Shown: positions 52,747 to 62,310, counted from the first letter of the stretch. The stretch is DNA of 64,000 nt from Faecalicatena_A orotica (GCF_040545875.1 NZ_JBEPMR010000008.1), one strand, 5' to 3'. Notes: generated by a model from the letters alone, not told the origin. Numbers and translations are program-made.

Positions 52747-54407
52747 AAAAAGGGGGTTTTTTTGCGCTTTTTTTCAATTATATGGCCTTTTCCTATTTCT
52801 AACATCTATTTTGCACCTTAAATATTTGTTTTTTAATTAAAAAAGTTATATTACTGTGAATATACTATATTTTTTTATAATTTATGCGGAAAAAAATCAT
52901 CTACACCTGCACTTTATCATCTTCATTGGAAAAAGAACGTCTACACTTTAAAAAATTCATCACCATGCAAACATTTTTGTCCACACATAGAAGAAAGCAT
53001 TCCTTCAAATTTTCATTTTTTCCAGTAATATCAAGGGATTGCGGTGATTTGATTTATCAATTATATCTTTTTAATTATATTATATAACTCTATCTATAAA
53101 TATATGTATATAGAAGACCTCTTCTTTTCTTCTACACATTCTTTAATAAATAACTATAATTTATTAAGATAAAAATGATTATTAAATGAGAAAGTAAATT
53201 GTTATTTTTCTGAATACTTAGTAACACGTATATGTAGATAATGTTAAAAATACTATTTATAGTATAGCATATTATAGACAGTATGAACAGAATAAATTTA
53301 CAATATTTAGATCCTATAAAATATTAATTAATTTATTATTTTATGAAAGTTCATATCTTAAACAAGTATTTATTATCTTATGACACATTTGTAAAAGGAA
53401 TACTTATAGCTGACGAGAATAAATATCATTTTAATCATTTTGAGTATAATAAAATTGAGTTTTAAATTTATACTGATATGTAAGTGTAATATTTTACTTT
53501 CTGCAGTAACAAATTAAAGTCTGGATTTCTGAAACTTGATGAGTTGTATAAAGGTTAAGGACCTCGTAATCTGATACTTTACAAATTTATTCCTGACAAT
53601 TTGCTCCATTATTTTTGAATTATAATAGAGTGCATACCTTTGGTAAATTTGCTTTTATTAGTTTATACTTGTTTTTAAACTAGATCTTGTTACTTATACT
53701 TGAAATAAATAGATCATATTAAGTCACTATAAGCTTTTATAAAAGTAGTTGTTATTTTTTCGGATGGGAGTATCAGCTTATTTTTTTCCCTTAATCTTAT
53801 TTATAATGTATGAAGATCATAAAAATTTTATTAGAGTTTTATGATCTTATATTTCCAAAGTATATTAAAAAATAAAATATAAATACAATAAATACTTTAA
53901 TAGTAAATATATTTAGAATATAGTATAAAAGAATAAGATATAAGTGCATTTAATTTAGTTTAATAGCTTGTAATATATGTTATATTGTAATCTATTTGTA
54001 GATTTTAATGAATACTGATGGTGGAAATTTTTTAGAAGTGATTTATTACAATTGCTTTATTATATTATATCTATTAATTAAAATAATTACTTCCTCAATT
54101 TATTCTACACTTATATATATTTACATTCTTTATATTGCCGTATAAAACTATTTTATTACTTGTCTTCTCTCTTAACTATTTTTATATTATCGCAAATTGT
54201 GAATATCAAAAATTGATTTTTTATAGATATAGTTGATTTATGAATAAAACTAATTGTGCTTATGGAAAAGTAGGGGGGATTATGGATCAATCTAATTACT
54301 TTTATTTACTATAAGTATATATTGTGATTTGATTAATGAATTTTTATTTATTAAGAACTTATTTATGATATAATAAAATGAAAATTATAATAATGGATTA
54401 AGTGATG

Positions 54408-54424
54408 AACCTCACCGTGAGGTT
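54408..54424. promoter_or_regulatory. parS-like palindrome 1 (centre C)
   Basis: AACCTCAC-C-GTGAGGTT. Only the core is symmetric here; flanks differ from the other copies, which argues that the core itself is conserved for protein binding. Confidence 0.75.
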
Positions 54425-54716
54425 TTATGGTTTAAAAGTGAACAATTGTTATATTATATACTTATAAAATACTGTAAAGATATTAGATATGTTATTTAAT
54501 TTTCATCATTCTTTTATAAACAAAAATAACTTTCTATTTTTTTATAGAATATAAAACAGAAAAGCGTATAAATTAGTTAAGAAATTTACTTTTATAAATA
54601 ATATATTGACATAAGGCATACTATTATATGAAATAAAAAATATAGAAAAGTTTTAAACTATAATATGTGATAAATGTAGTTAATATTTTTTGTTAGCTAG
54701 AATAATGTGAAGAAAA

Positions 54717-54753
54717 TAAAAATCAGAACCTCACCGTGAGGTTCTGATTTTTA
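54717..54753. promoter_or_regulatory. parS-like palindrome 2 (centre C)
   Basis: Core at 54727-54743 in a 37-bp perfect palindrome; the arms continue as AAAAATCAG and its complement. No gene is near enough for a terminator role. Confidence 0.78.
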
Positions 54754-55030
54754 CAGTATTAGCTAATATAGCAATAAAATAAATGTTAAATAGCAGTTTA
54801 TAGTACCTATATATAACAACAAACAAATTTAATAACTAAAAAATTAAGACTTACAGTTTAAATTATTTTATAAAATATTAAATGCAAATAATAATAAATA
54901 AAGTTAATAGATGCAATTCATTACGTTTTAAATCTAATATAATTACGTATTTAATAACAGTACAATCAAAAATACTAAATATAATATATACATATTATTA
55001 CCTTTCTAATACAATAATAAATAAGTTATG

Positions 55031-55089
55031 TATATTCAAAATAAAAGTCGAAACCTCACCGTGAGGTTTCGACTTTTATTTTGAATATA
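55031..55089. promoter_or_regulatory. parS-like palindrome 3 in a 59-bp perfect palindrome
   Basis: Core at 55052-55068. Symmetry is perfect for 29 bp on each side of the central C, giving the longest palindrome of the set, able in principle to extrude as a cruciform. Confidence 0.8.
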
Positions 55090-55449
55090 TTATTATATCT
55101 ATTATGGCTCTAATAGTGATCTGGATTAAGTTCATAGGAATTGGCTCTAATTATAAATAGAAGCAAAGATTTGTCGCAGAATAGCTATATTTATATAATT
55201 ACACTAGAAAGTATATAAATATAGCTATTGACATAAAATACTGTATACAATATACACTTATTCCAATTTAAATATTAATATATGTTATAAAATCATTACT
55301 GCATAATAAATACTCGTAAAGTAATAACTTTAAGCTGTTACTTTATATTTAAACTTTTCAATAAATAATAAAAATAATTATTTATTGAAATATCTATAGA
55401 TATGTGTCATAATAAAAAAAGCTACTGAATTAATAGAAATAAAACGAAA

Positions 55450-55466
55450 AACCTCACCGTGAGGTT
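55450..55466. promoter_or_regulatory. parS-like palindrome 4 in the parA leader (centre C)
   Basis: Core ends 24 bp before the parA start and just ahead of the AAAGGAGG ribosome site. A partition protein bound here would also repress parAB. Confidence 0.78.
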
Positions 55467-55489
55467 CACGTACAAAAGGAGGCTGTGTT

Positions 55490-56350
55490 GTGGCATATGT
55501 AATAGGCGATTATAACAGAAAAGGTGGCGTAGGAAAGACTAGTTCAATCATTAATATCGCAGCTCAATTCGCATTAGATGGTAAAAAGGTACTTTTAGTT
55601 GATGGCGACTCTCAAATGAACCTGACTCAATTTTTCTTTGAGGGAAATGAAGAGGTTTTTGATGATAATGGGGAGATGCGCGAAGGTATTGAAACATTAT
55701 ACGAGATTCTGGAGCAAGATTTGAATATTTTTAATCATATTAAGAGCCTTGAGTTCAGCGCAAGAAGAAAATGGAGGAATAAATTTCGGAAAATAAGTTT
55801 AAAACTCGATATTGTATTAGGCAGCGGCGATATGGACTACTATGGACCGGAGAATATAGATATTCTTAAGGAAAAGCTGAAATTAGCAGGAGAAGAATAC
55901 GATTATATCTTTATAGATTTTCCTCCGGCTCATAACGTTCTGACAATGATGTACCTGATAGCCTGCGATTATATTATTGTACCGCTTCATTTGGCGAAAG
56001 GATCAAGTATACATGGGTATAAAGACGTAATCGGAAGATGCAGGGAAGCTCGTGAGGAGTATGGAAACCGTGATTTAGGCGTTTTGGGACTCTTTTATAT
56101 TAATACGCAGCTATATAAGTCTGATCAAAGTATTTTATACGAGGAAAGTATGGAAGAAGAGACTAAAAATGCTATGAGACTGTTTACTACAACAATACGT
56201 CATGATTATGCATCCATGCAGACAAGCGAAAACATGCAAGAACCTTTATGCATATGCAGTGGAAGCAGTGAAATCACAAAGGACTATAAAACACTTGTAA
56301 AAGAAATGGAAAAAAGGATAAAAGAGGAAAGGGGTAAGGCAAATGGCTAA
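55490..56350 (+). CDS. parA: Partition ATPase ParA
   Basis: A 286-residue ParA/MinD-type ATPase. The deviant Walker A motif is KGGVGKTSS (Lys11 to Ser18), the A' motif is VLLVDGDSQMNLTQFF, and Walker B is YIFIDFPPAHNVLTM. There is no N-terminal HTH, so it is a small (type Ib-like or chromosomal-like) ParA. GTG 55490 has AAAGGAGG 6 bp upstream. It overlaps parB by 8 bp. It would form the nucleoid-bound gradient that moves ParB-parS complexes. The parS-like palindrome in its leader suggests autoregulation. Confidence 0.92.
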   Translation: MAYVIGDYNRKGGVGKTSSIINIAAQFALDGKKVLLVDGDSQMNLTQFFFEGNEEVFDDNGEMREGIETLYEILEQDLNIFNHIKSLEFSARRKWRNKFRKISLKLDIVLGSGDMDYYGPENIDILKEKLKLAGEEYDYIFIDFPPAHNVLTMMYLIACDYIIVPLHLAKGSSIHGYKDVIGRCREAREEYGNRDLGVLGLFYINTQLYKSDQSILYEESMEEETKNAMRLFTTTIRHDYASMQTSENMQEPLCICSGSSEITKDYKTLVKEMEKRIKEERGKANG

Positions 56351-57386
56351 AAAAAGTTTGGCAAATCAGACGTTAAAGAAAAAAAGTATGCTGCATAAGG
56401 TTGCCAATCTTTCTGGGGAGTTCCAGCATGAAGTAACACAGGAAATGGTTGAGGAATCAAAGGTTTCTGAACTGCCTGAAGATGTAAAAAAAGGAATTCA
56501 ATATCTACCTGACGAAAAATTGTTGGATGATCCATTAAATAAAGAGTATTATAGCGATCTGGAAGTGGAACAATTATCACTCACGATGAAAAAGTATGGT
56601 TTTCAAGGTGTAATACTGGCTTATCCATGCGGTGATGATACATATATGATTGAATCTGGTCATCGCAGACGTTTGGCCGGACGACAGGCTGGTCTTACAG
56701 AATTCCCAGTTCTTCTTACAGAACCCCCAAAACATTTATGGGAAAGAAGAATCCGATTGTTAGGAGCGAACCTTCATGGAAGAGGCGAGGGAAGCCCTCT
56801 CGAAAAGGCCCGTATTGCCCAGGGACTATATGAATCCCATAAAGATGAAATTGAATTTAAAAGGAAAGAGAATCTACTAACAGACAATGAAATTACAGCA
56901 TTAAATCAATTGGTAGCACTTGATATGGAACTTACAGATAAAACAGTAGAAAAATACCGAAGATTACTGAATTTAATACCGGAGCTCCAAAGTATGGCGG
57001 ATTCAGGGAAATATCCGTGGTCCTATCTTGCAGAAGCCAGCAATTTAAGTAGTGAAAAGCAAAACGAACTTGTGAGGCTGATTCTGGAAAGAGAAGAAAA
57101 GGGCAGAAATAGTGCTTCAAACGCCTGGATCAAGAATATTATCAGTAAATTAAAACTAAATCAAATGGCTGAAAGCGCAGAAGAGATAACAGAGGAAAAG
57201 AGTGTAAGCAGGGTAAGAAGAAAAAATGGTACAAAAGTAGTTATTAAGAGCGCAAAAGAACTGCATGAAGTGCTCGACAAAGATGCATTGTTCAAGAAGG
57301 CTGAATTACCTGTGGTTATTGATACACTCGAGAGCCTCAAAAAGAGTATTGAAGCTAAAATCGATGAACTAAGTAATAAAATCTAA
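56343..57386 (+). CDS. parB: Partition protein ParB
   Basis: A 347-residue ParB-family protein. The ParBc nuclease-like domain spans about 50-140, with the CTP-binding-type motif GHRRR (106-110, in MIESGHRRRLAGRQAG) where canonical ParB has GERRxR. A helical HTH region follows (about 150-250: PLEKARIAQGLYESH, TDKTVEKYRRLLNLIPELQ), and a C-terminal dimerisation helix (VVIDTLESLKKSIEAKIDELSNKI). Its gene overlaps parA, and a parS-like palindrome starts right at its stop codon. It should bind the AACCTCAC-N-GTGAGGTT sites. Confidence 0.9.
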   Translation: MAKKSLANQTLKKKSMLHKVANLSGEFQHEVTQEMVEESKVSELPEDVKKGIQYLPDEKLLDDPLNKEYYSDLEVEQLSLTMKKYGFQGVILAYPCGDDTYMIESGHRRRLAGRQAGLTEFPVLLTEPPKHLWERRIRLLGANLHGRGEGSPLEKARIAQGLYESHKDEIEFKRKENLLTDNEITALNQLVALDMELTDKTVEKYRRLLNLIPELQSMADSGKYPWSYLAEASNLSSEKQNELVRLILEREEKGRNSASNAWIKNIISKLKLNQMAESAEEITEEKSVSRVRRKNGTKVVIKSAKELHEVLDKDALFKKAELPVVIDTLESLKKSIEAKIDELSNKI

Positions 57387-57405
57387 AACCTCACGGTGAG
57401 GTTTT
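57385..57405. promoter_or_regulatory. parS-like palindrome 5 (centre G)
   Basis: Core 57387-57403, overlapping the end of parB. The central base is G, so read on the other strand it equals the C-centred copies upstream of parA: the two sets face each other across parAB. Confidence 0.78.
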
Positions 57406-57407
57406 GA

Positions 57408-57437
57408 GAGGATAGTATTTGTCTATCCTCTTTTTTG
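57408..57437 (+). terminator. Terminator of parAB
   Basis: GAGGATAG pairs with CTATCCTC, followed by T(6), directly after palindrome 5. Having a separate terminator here supports a non-terminator role for the palindrome. Confidence 0.85.
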
Positions 57438-58747
57438 TTACAAAAATTCAAATTTAAAATAGTTCGTTCAGTATATTTTCTTTTTAAAAAAGTAAGAAAT
57501 CAACTTTATTATTAAAACTAATAAAGCTTGAGATTAACAATAAAGTAAATTTTGTAATTTGGCTAGTAACGTTATGAAAATGGAAAAGAATAGCAGGAGA
57601 TAAAACAAGCAGGTAGAAGACAAGCTGACTGAATAATTTTCATAAGAACCTCACGGTGAGGTTCTTATGAAAATAAAAATAAGTGTTAAAATAATTAAAA
57701 ATTTATTATAATAAAAGATGACTTAATAATTTATACAAATATAGTGGGAATGTGTAATTTATAATAAAAAATAAAAACAAATATAAAAGAGAAATTTATT
57801 TGATTAGAGAAAAACAAACTGAAATTAATAAAGAAATTATAAAGGTAGATTCTAACTCGATCAAACTGAATTAGCATTTTTTAAAAATAGAAATATATGC
57901 TAATATAATGGTAATATTATCTACTATAAATTTACTCTTACCATGAAATTGAAAGGAAGAATATAATATCAATATTTGATTTAAATAAGACAATTACATT
58001 TCTGAGCAGATTTCATTATAATTATTACTTTTTTACCAACTGTTAAAAGTGCAATTTATTAACATAAAATCATCTTATAATGAAATTTCCTAAAATATGA
58101 AATCGTAAAAATGAAATATGACAGAAAGTGACTTTTAAATGTTTTGGTGAAAATTCCTGCCAGTAAAAGATTTTTTGCGGTAAAGTAGGGATGGTATTCA
58201 ATCATATGCGACTGGCCGTTAAAATAAAAAACTATAAATAATGCAATTTTATAAAATTCAAATTAATAAACAGGCGCATTATTTATAATTGCAGAGTATT
58301 TGAAAAATATCCAGACTCAAGAAATCATATATACACAGTGAAATCAACACTTAATGTAAAAGCAGAGCTGCTCCACATTTCTGAAGACTTCACAAATAAA
58401 ATGTTATATAGAAGGCAGACATAAAAAATAAAGTTTTAAATAAACTTAAAATAATATTTAATGAATTTAATAATTAAATTATTATAATAACATAGCAAAA
58501 ATGCTATAAAAACAAAAAGTAATCGCAGAATTGCAATCGAGAAAGCAACAGAAATAAGAGGAAATTTAGGGTAAAAATTAGCAGTAAAATACTAAAAAAT
58601 TAAAAATTAGCTAAATTAAAAAAATACAAAAATTGTAGTACGTACGTAATACTTTGTAATGTATTACAATAAAATATGGAAATTTAATTGAGTATCATCT
58701 ATAATAGATTTAGAAGAAATGATTACATATAAATTAGGAGGAAAAAT
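57438..58747. other. 1.3-kb AT-rich gene-free stretch after parB
   Basis: Very AT-rich. It holds parS-like palindrome 6 (57636-57674) and otherwise no protein-like frame. The last 30 bp contain the AGGAGG ribosome site of the next gene. I found no further repeats by eye. Confidence 0.65.
57636..57674. promoter_or_regulatory. parS-like palindrome 6 (centre G)
   Basis: Core 57647-57663 within a 39-bp perfect palindrome whose arms continue as TTTTCATAAG and its complement. No gene ends within 240 bp. Confidence 0.78.
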
Positions 58748-59734
58748 ATGAAGGAATTTCAGGAAGGCAGAAAATCAAAGGACCTTACGCCAAAATCTTT
58801 TAGAATAGATGATAATACAGCAGAAAAAATAAGAGAAATAACAGGAGAACTTGGTGCAGGTGCAAATACACAGGAAGCGTTTGCCAGAATGATTGAGGCA
58901 TATGAGATTCAAAAAGCTAAATTTGCACTCGGCAAAGACAGTGAATCAGTAGAGGAGTTTGAGGCACATGTAAATATACTGTCACGTCTCTTTATGGGAA
59001 TGGTAGAAAAAAAACAGATGCTGTCAGCAACCGTACGAACAGAATATGAGGCTATGCTTACATCTAAGGAAAAAACCATTCAAGGCCTGCAGGAGGAGAT
59101 GGAATCCCTGACGGAGTCAACTAACGCAGCTCTATCCGAAAAAAGACTGCTCCGGGAGGAAAATACAAGATTGAGTGAAGAGATAAAGGAGCTTCAGAAT
59201 AAAGTATTAGAACAGCAGAGTGATTTCTGGGACAAGCTGGCTGACAAGGATGCTCTGAACCAGACATTGAATGATTCCTGCATCGAACTGCGGGAAAAGA
59301 ATGAACAGATGAAGGCTGCAGTTTCAGATGCAGAAAGCAGCCTGAAGGAAAAAGAGAATCTGGTTACTGTTGTAAGTGATCTAGAAAGAAAGATACAGGA
59401 ATTAAAGAGCCAGATTGAAAGCAGGAAAAAAGAGGCGGCTCTTGAAAAAGAACAAGCATTGCTAGAGCAGCAGAGACAATTTGATGGAAAGTTATCACTG
59501 TTGGATGAAGAATTTCAAAAACTGGAAACAGCTATGGAAAAGCAGAAAGATGAAAATGAAAGAACAAAAGATAAGTTACAGTTAGAGATGGATAAGAAAT
59601 TAATGGAAACTAACAGGCAGTTCACTGAAGCAATGGAAGAAGTTAAGAAAAAGGCACAAAATGAGATTGACTTATATCAGGAAAAATATCTGAAGCTGTT
59701 AGAACGGATGAGTAAAGAACGAGAAAATCTATAA
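58748..59734 (+). CDS. Ribbon-helix-helix-like protein with long coiled coil
   Basis: A 328-residue protein. Residues about 14-55 (TPKSFRIDDNTAEKIREITGELGAGANTQEAFARMIEAYE) look like a ribbon-helix-helix DNA-binding domain: a short strand followed by two helices. From about 100 to the end it is an almost uninterrupted coiled coil rich in Glu, Lys and Gln. This layout recalls plasmid-borne KfrA-like proteins, which have a DNA-binding head and a coiled-coil tail and support plasmid stability, though their heads are HTH. It follows parAB in the same direction, with a strong AGGAGG site. A segregation or nucleoid-structuring role is inferred. Confidence 0.7.
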   Translation: MKEFQEGRKSKDLTPKSFRIDDNTAEKIREITGELGAGANTQEAFARMIEAYEIQKAKFALGKDSESVEEFEAHVNILSRLFMGMVEKKQMLSATVRTEYEAMLTSKEKTIQGLQEEMESLTESTNAALSEKRLLREENTRLSEEIKELQNKVLEQQSDFWDKLADKDALNQTLNDSCIELREKNEQMKAAVSDAESSLKEKENLVTVVSDLERKIQELKSQIESRKKEAALEKEQALLEQQRQFDGKLSLLDEEFQKLETAMEKQKDENERTKDKLQLEMDKKLMETNRQFTEAMEEVKKKAQNEIDLYQEKYLKLLERMSKERENL

Positions 59735-59743
59735 TAGAAAGCT

Positions 59744-59781
59744 TTAAGGAGAGAGAGTCCTGGGCTCCCCCTCTCCTTAAA
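59744..59781. terminator. Bidirectional terminator between coiled-coil gene and mscL
   Basis: CTTTAAGGAGAG pairs with CTCTCCTTAAAG around a GC-rich loop, between two convergent genes. Confidence 0.8.
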
Positions 59782-59799
59782 GTAAAAGTTTCGTATAGT

Positions 59800-60189
59800 C
59801 TATACTTCTGATGTACAATGTGCACAGCGCGTTGCATCCAACGGAATCTCGCTCTTGCAATAAGGGCAGATTTTAGTCGTAGGAGCTGTTTCTTCTACTT
59901 TTTTTCCTAGGCTGGCTGCCTTATTAAGTGCTTTCATCATACAAAACAGAATAAATGCCATTATGATAAAGTTTACCACTGCAGAGGCAAACGAAGAGGC
60001 AAATCCTAATATATCGTTGGCCGTGTAACTTGTCTGGCCGGTTATAAAATTAAGTACTGGATTGATGAAATTATCCGTGAGTGAAGTTACAATTCCGGAA
60101 AAGGCACCGCCAATAATGATACCAACTGCCATATCCATCACATTTCCGCGAAGTGCGAAGTTCTTAAATTCCTGCATAAATTTTTTCAT
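59800..60189 (-). CDS. mscL: Large-conductance mechanosensitive channel with C-terminal zinc ribbon
   Basis: A 129-residue MscL: N-terminal amphipathic helix (MKKFMQEFKNFALRGNVMDMAVGIIIGGAFSGIVTSL), pore helix TM1, a loop, and TM2 (SAVVNFIIMAFILFCMMKALNK). In place of the usual short cytoplasmic helix bundle it ends in a zinc ribbon, Cys108-Cys111 (CPYC) and Cys122-Cys125 (CAHC). It releases solutes on osmotic downshock. Such CxxC tails occur in some Clostridial MscL. ATG with GGAAC-type weak upstream purines; length otherwise typical. Confidence 0.93.
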   Translation of the reverse strand: MKKFMQEFKNFALRGNVMDMAVGIIIGGAFSGIVTSLTDNFINPVLNFITGQTSYTANDILGFASSFASAVVNFIIMAFILFCMMKALNKAASLGKKVEETAPTTKICPYCKSEIPLDATRCAHCTSEV

Positions 60190-60600
60190 ATGTATCGTTC
60201 CTTTCTTTTTCCTATTGTTAATAAATCTAACATAACATAAATATTCTTTTTATTCTAGAAGAGTGGACTATTTTGGAAAATTAAAATAGTTTTCGGTCCA
60301 GGTCAGGTTCATTCTAATCTCTTTTATTTTATCTACTTTATTTTTAATAATCAAACCGGCTGTGTTATCAGTATATTTTTTCATCGGAGAAAGTTTATTC
60401 GAAAGCCAGATCGGACCACTGCTATTGGGGGGGGCATTGTAATAATATATAAAAATGCAGTTGAAATATTGTTAAAGATTACCGAAAAAACATCTGTAAT
60501 CAAATATGTTATTGACAAAAAGAGATGTAAAAACTATTATGATATCAAGTTATGAAACATTATTACAAAACTAAAAATCATAACGCAGAAAGGAGCTATG
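60190..60600. promoter_or_regulatory. Intergenic region before the MBL/GPH operon
   Basis: No gene. The left part is AT-rich leader of mscL. The right part has a strong rightward promoter, TTGACA (60512-60517), 17-bp spacer, TATTAT (60535-60540), about 60 bp before the first start codon. Confidence 0.7.
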
Positions 60601-61449
60601 ATGGAACTATTTACATCAGAATTAGTGGATGACCAAGTGATCCGGATCAGTGATATAACGGGAGTATTCCTTTATCTGGTACTGGGAAGTGAAAGAGCCT
60701 TATTGATCGACACAGGCTGCGGGATCGGGGATGTAAGGACATATGTCGAAAGCCTGACGAACCTGCCTGTAACAGTAGTCTGTACACATGGTCATATGGA
60801 CCATGCAGGAGGAGCGGACCAATTTGAAGAAGTGTATCTGAATCATGCAGACTGGGAGTTATCGATCACACATTGTTCCATAGATAACCGGAAGGAATAC
60901 GCCGATATAATGCGTGGTATATTACATCCGGAAATCACTTCGGAGCAAATGGAGTCCTTGTCCTATAGTAAAATAAGGACAAAAGATTATCAGGATCTAA
61001 GAAACAATATGGAATTTGACCTCGGGGGGATTACGGTTCAGCCGATTCCGCTGCCGGGACATACGCAGGGAAGTATGTGTATGCTGCTTAGGGAGAAAAG
61101 GGTCCTGCTGACAGGGGATGCCTGCAACCCAAGTGTTTTCTTATTTGACCGGGAAGCACTTTCTGTTGAAGAATACAGGAAAAATCTGGTCCGGTTTTTG
61201 AAATATGAAGAATTCTATGACAAAATCTGGATTTCTCATGGAGATGGAAAACCGATGCCGAAGAGACTTTTACAGGAATGTATCGGCGTCTGCGACTCCA
61301 TCACCAACGGGGCCGATGACAGTATTGATTTTCAGTTCATGGGGATTACATGCAAATCTGCATTTGAGATGTTTCCGAACCAATTAAGGAAAGACGGAGG
61401 GCTGGCAAATATTATTTACAATCCGCAGAAGATCAGAAGAGGGAGATAG
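60601..61449 (+). CDS. Metallo-beta-lactamase-fold hydrolase (copy 1)
   Basis: A 282-residue MBL-fold enzyme. The metal signature is THGHMDHAGG (His63, His65, Asp67, His68), followed by a further His in LPGHTQGSMCML and Asp in LLTGDACNPSV, and a terminal His in IWISHGDGKP. No signal peptide, so cytoplasmic. ATG 60601 is 5 bp from AAGGAG; an ATG directly before it is too close. Substrate unknown: in Lachnospiraceae such genes often sit with sugar transporters. It starts an operon with a paralogue, a GPH symporter and a ChbG-like deacetylase. Confidence 0.85.
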   Translation: MELFTSELVDDQVIRISDITGVFLYLVLGSERALLIDTGCGIGDVRTYVESLTNLPVTVVCTHGHMDHAGGADQFEEVYLNHADWELSITHCSIDNRKEYADIMRGILHPEITSEQMESLSYSKIRTKDYQDLRNNMEFDLGGITVQPIPLPGHTQGSMCMLLREKRVLLTGDACNPSVFLFDREALSVEEYRKNLVRFLKYEEFYDKIWISHGDGKPMPKRLLQECIGVCDSITNGADDSIDFQFMGITCKSAFEMFPNQLRKDGGLANIIYNPQKIRRGR

Positions 61450-61455
61450 AAAACG

Positions 61456-62310
61456 ATGATTCGGGAAAATGTAACGGAACAAGGAAATATATATGGGAAG
61501 TGGCAGATTACAGAGGATACATGGTGTATCACGGACGGCTGGCATAATTTTGTTTATCTGCTGATCGGGGAAGAAAAGGCTTTGCTGATTGATTCCTGCA
61601 GCGGTGAGGGCAATATAAGGGCCGTAGTCGAGGGAATTATAGAAAAACCAGTTATGGTACTAAATACGCACGGGCATTTTGACCATACAGGAGGCAACTC
61701 ATGCTGGCCGGAAGCGTGGATGACAAAAGAGGCGGCAGTACACGCAAAAGAGCCATTCGGGCCAATACATGAAAAATGGTTCCGTTCGAAGCCATATCAG
61801 GATTACAAAATACATTATATTGAAAACGGTCAAAGGATTGACTTAGGGCAGAAAATTGTGGAAATCATTTCAATCCCCGCCCACAGTGAAGGAAGCGTTG
61901 CAGTACTTGATAAGAATACACGGTTTCTGTTTACAGGGGATGAGATAGAAAGCGGTCAGGTAATCTGGATTGTTAGAAACCAGTCCGTTTCACTGAAAGA
62001 GCTGGCGCAGATGCACAAAATGAACATGGAAAAACTGTTGGAATTCAGGCAAGATTATGATTACATCTGGCCTGCACATAATGGTGTTCCACTCTATCCT
62101 GACAGGTATATACAGGATTTTATAGAATTAGACAAGCTAATCATAGAAGGCAGACAGCAGGTGATGGAGGATACGGCAGGATTCGGGTTTCCCGCAGATA
62201 ATCAGACGATAGTGAATCCATTTCAGGATTATGGAAAATTATGCCGTACGCAGTATGGAACTGCGTCTGTGATTTATTCGGAATCTTCCGTAGTTTATCA
62301 TAATAAGTAA
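61456..62310 (+). CDS. Metallo-beta-lactamase-fold hydrolase (copy 2)
   Basis: A 284-residue paralogue 6 bp downstream of the first. Metal motif THGHFDHTGG (His72, His74, Asp76, His77), later His in IPAHSEGSVAVL, Asp in LFTGDEIESG and His in WPAHNGVPLYPD. Shared fold landmarks include a start like WCITDGWHNFVYLLIGEEKALLID, parallel to VIRISDITGVFLYLVLGSERALLID in copy 1. Tandem duplication with clear divergence suggests two related substrates or a heterodimer. Confidence 0.85.
   Translation: MIRENVTEQGNIYGKWQITEDTWCITDGWHNFVYLLIGEEKALLIDSCSGEGNIRAVVEGIIEKPVMVLNTHGHFDHTGGNSCWPEAWMTKEAAVHAKEPFGPIHEKWFRSKPYQDYKIHYIENGQRIDLGQKIVEIISIPAHSEGSVAVLDKNTRFLFTGDEIESGQVIWIVRNQSVSLKELAQMHKMNMEKLLEFRQDYDYIWPAHNGVPLYPDRYIQDFIELDKLIIEGRQQVMEDTAGFGFPADNQTIVNPFQDYGKLCRTQYGTASVIYSESSVVYHNK

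Larger units (their letters stand above)
52747..55449. other. 2.7-kb AT-rich gene-free stretch before parA
   Basis: Extremely AT-rich, with no frame that has both a ribosome site and a protein-like sequence. It contains three parS-like palindromes (54408, 54727, 55052), with a fourth at its end (55450), and a 12-bp-stem hairpin AAGATCATAAAA/TTTTATGATCTT at 53813-53848. Short frames at 52884-53087 and 54882-55064 look like chance. It probably serves as centromere and DNA-unwinding or spacer region. Confidence 0.7.

Noticed and set aside
52884..53087. 67-codon frame in the AT-rich tract
   Set aside because: No ribosome site, composition follows the AT-rich DNA, no protein-like pattern.
54882..55064. 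60-codon frame before parA
   Set aside because: Runs into a parS-like palindrome, Ile/Asn/Lys-rich by composition only, no ribosome site.
54408..57674. Reading the AACCTCAC palindromes simply as Rho-independent terminators
   Set aside because: Four copies are far from any gene end, parB has its own T-run terminator right after one copy, and the core is invariant while stems vary. A terminator role remains possible for the copy at 24965-25001.
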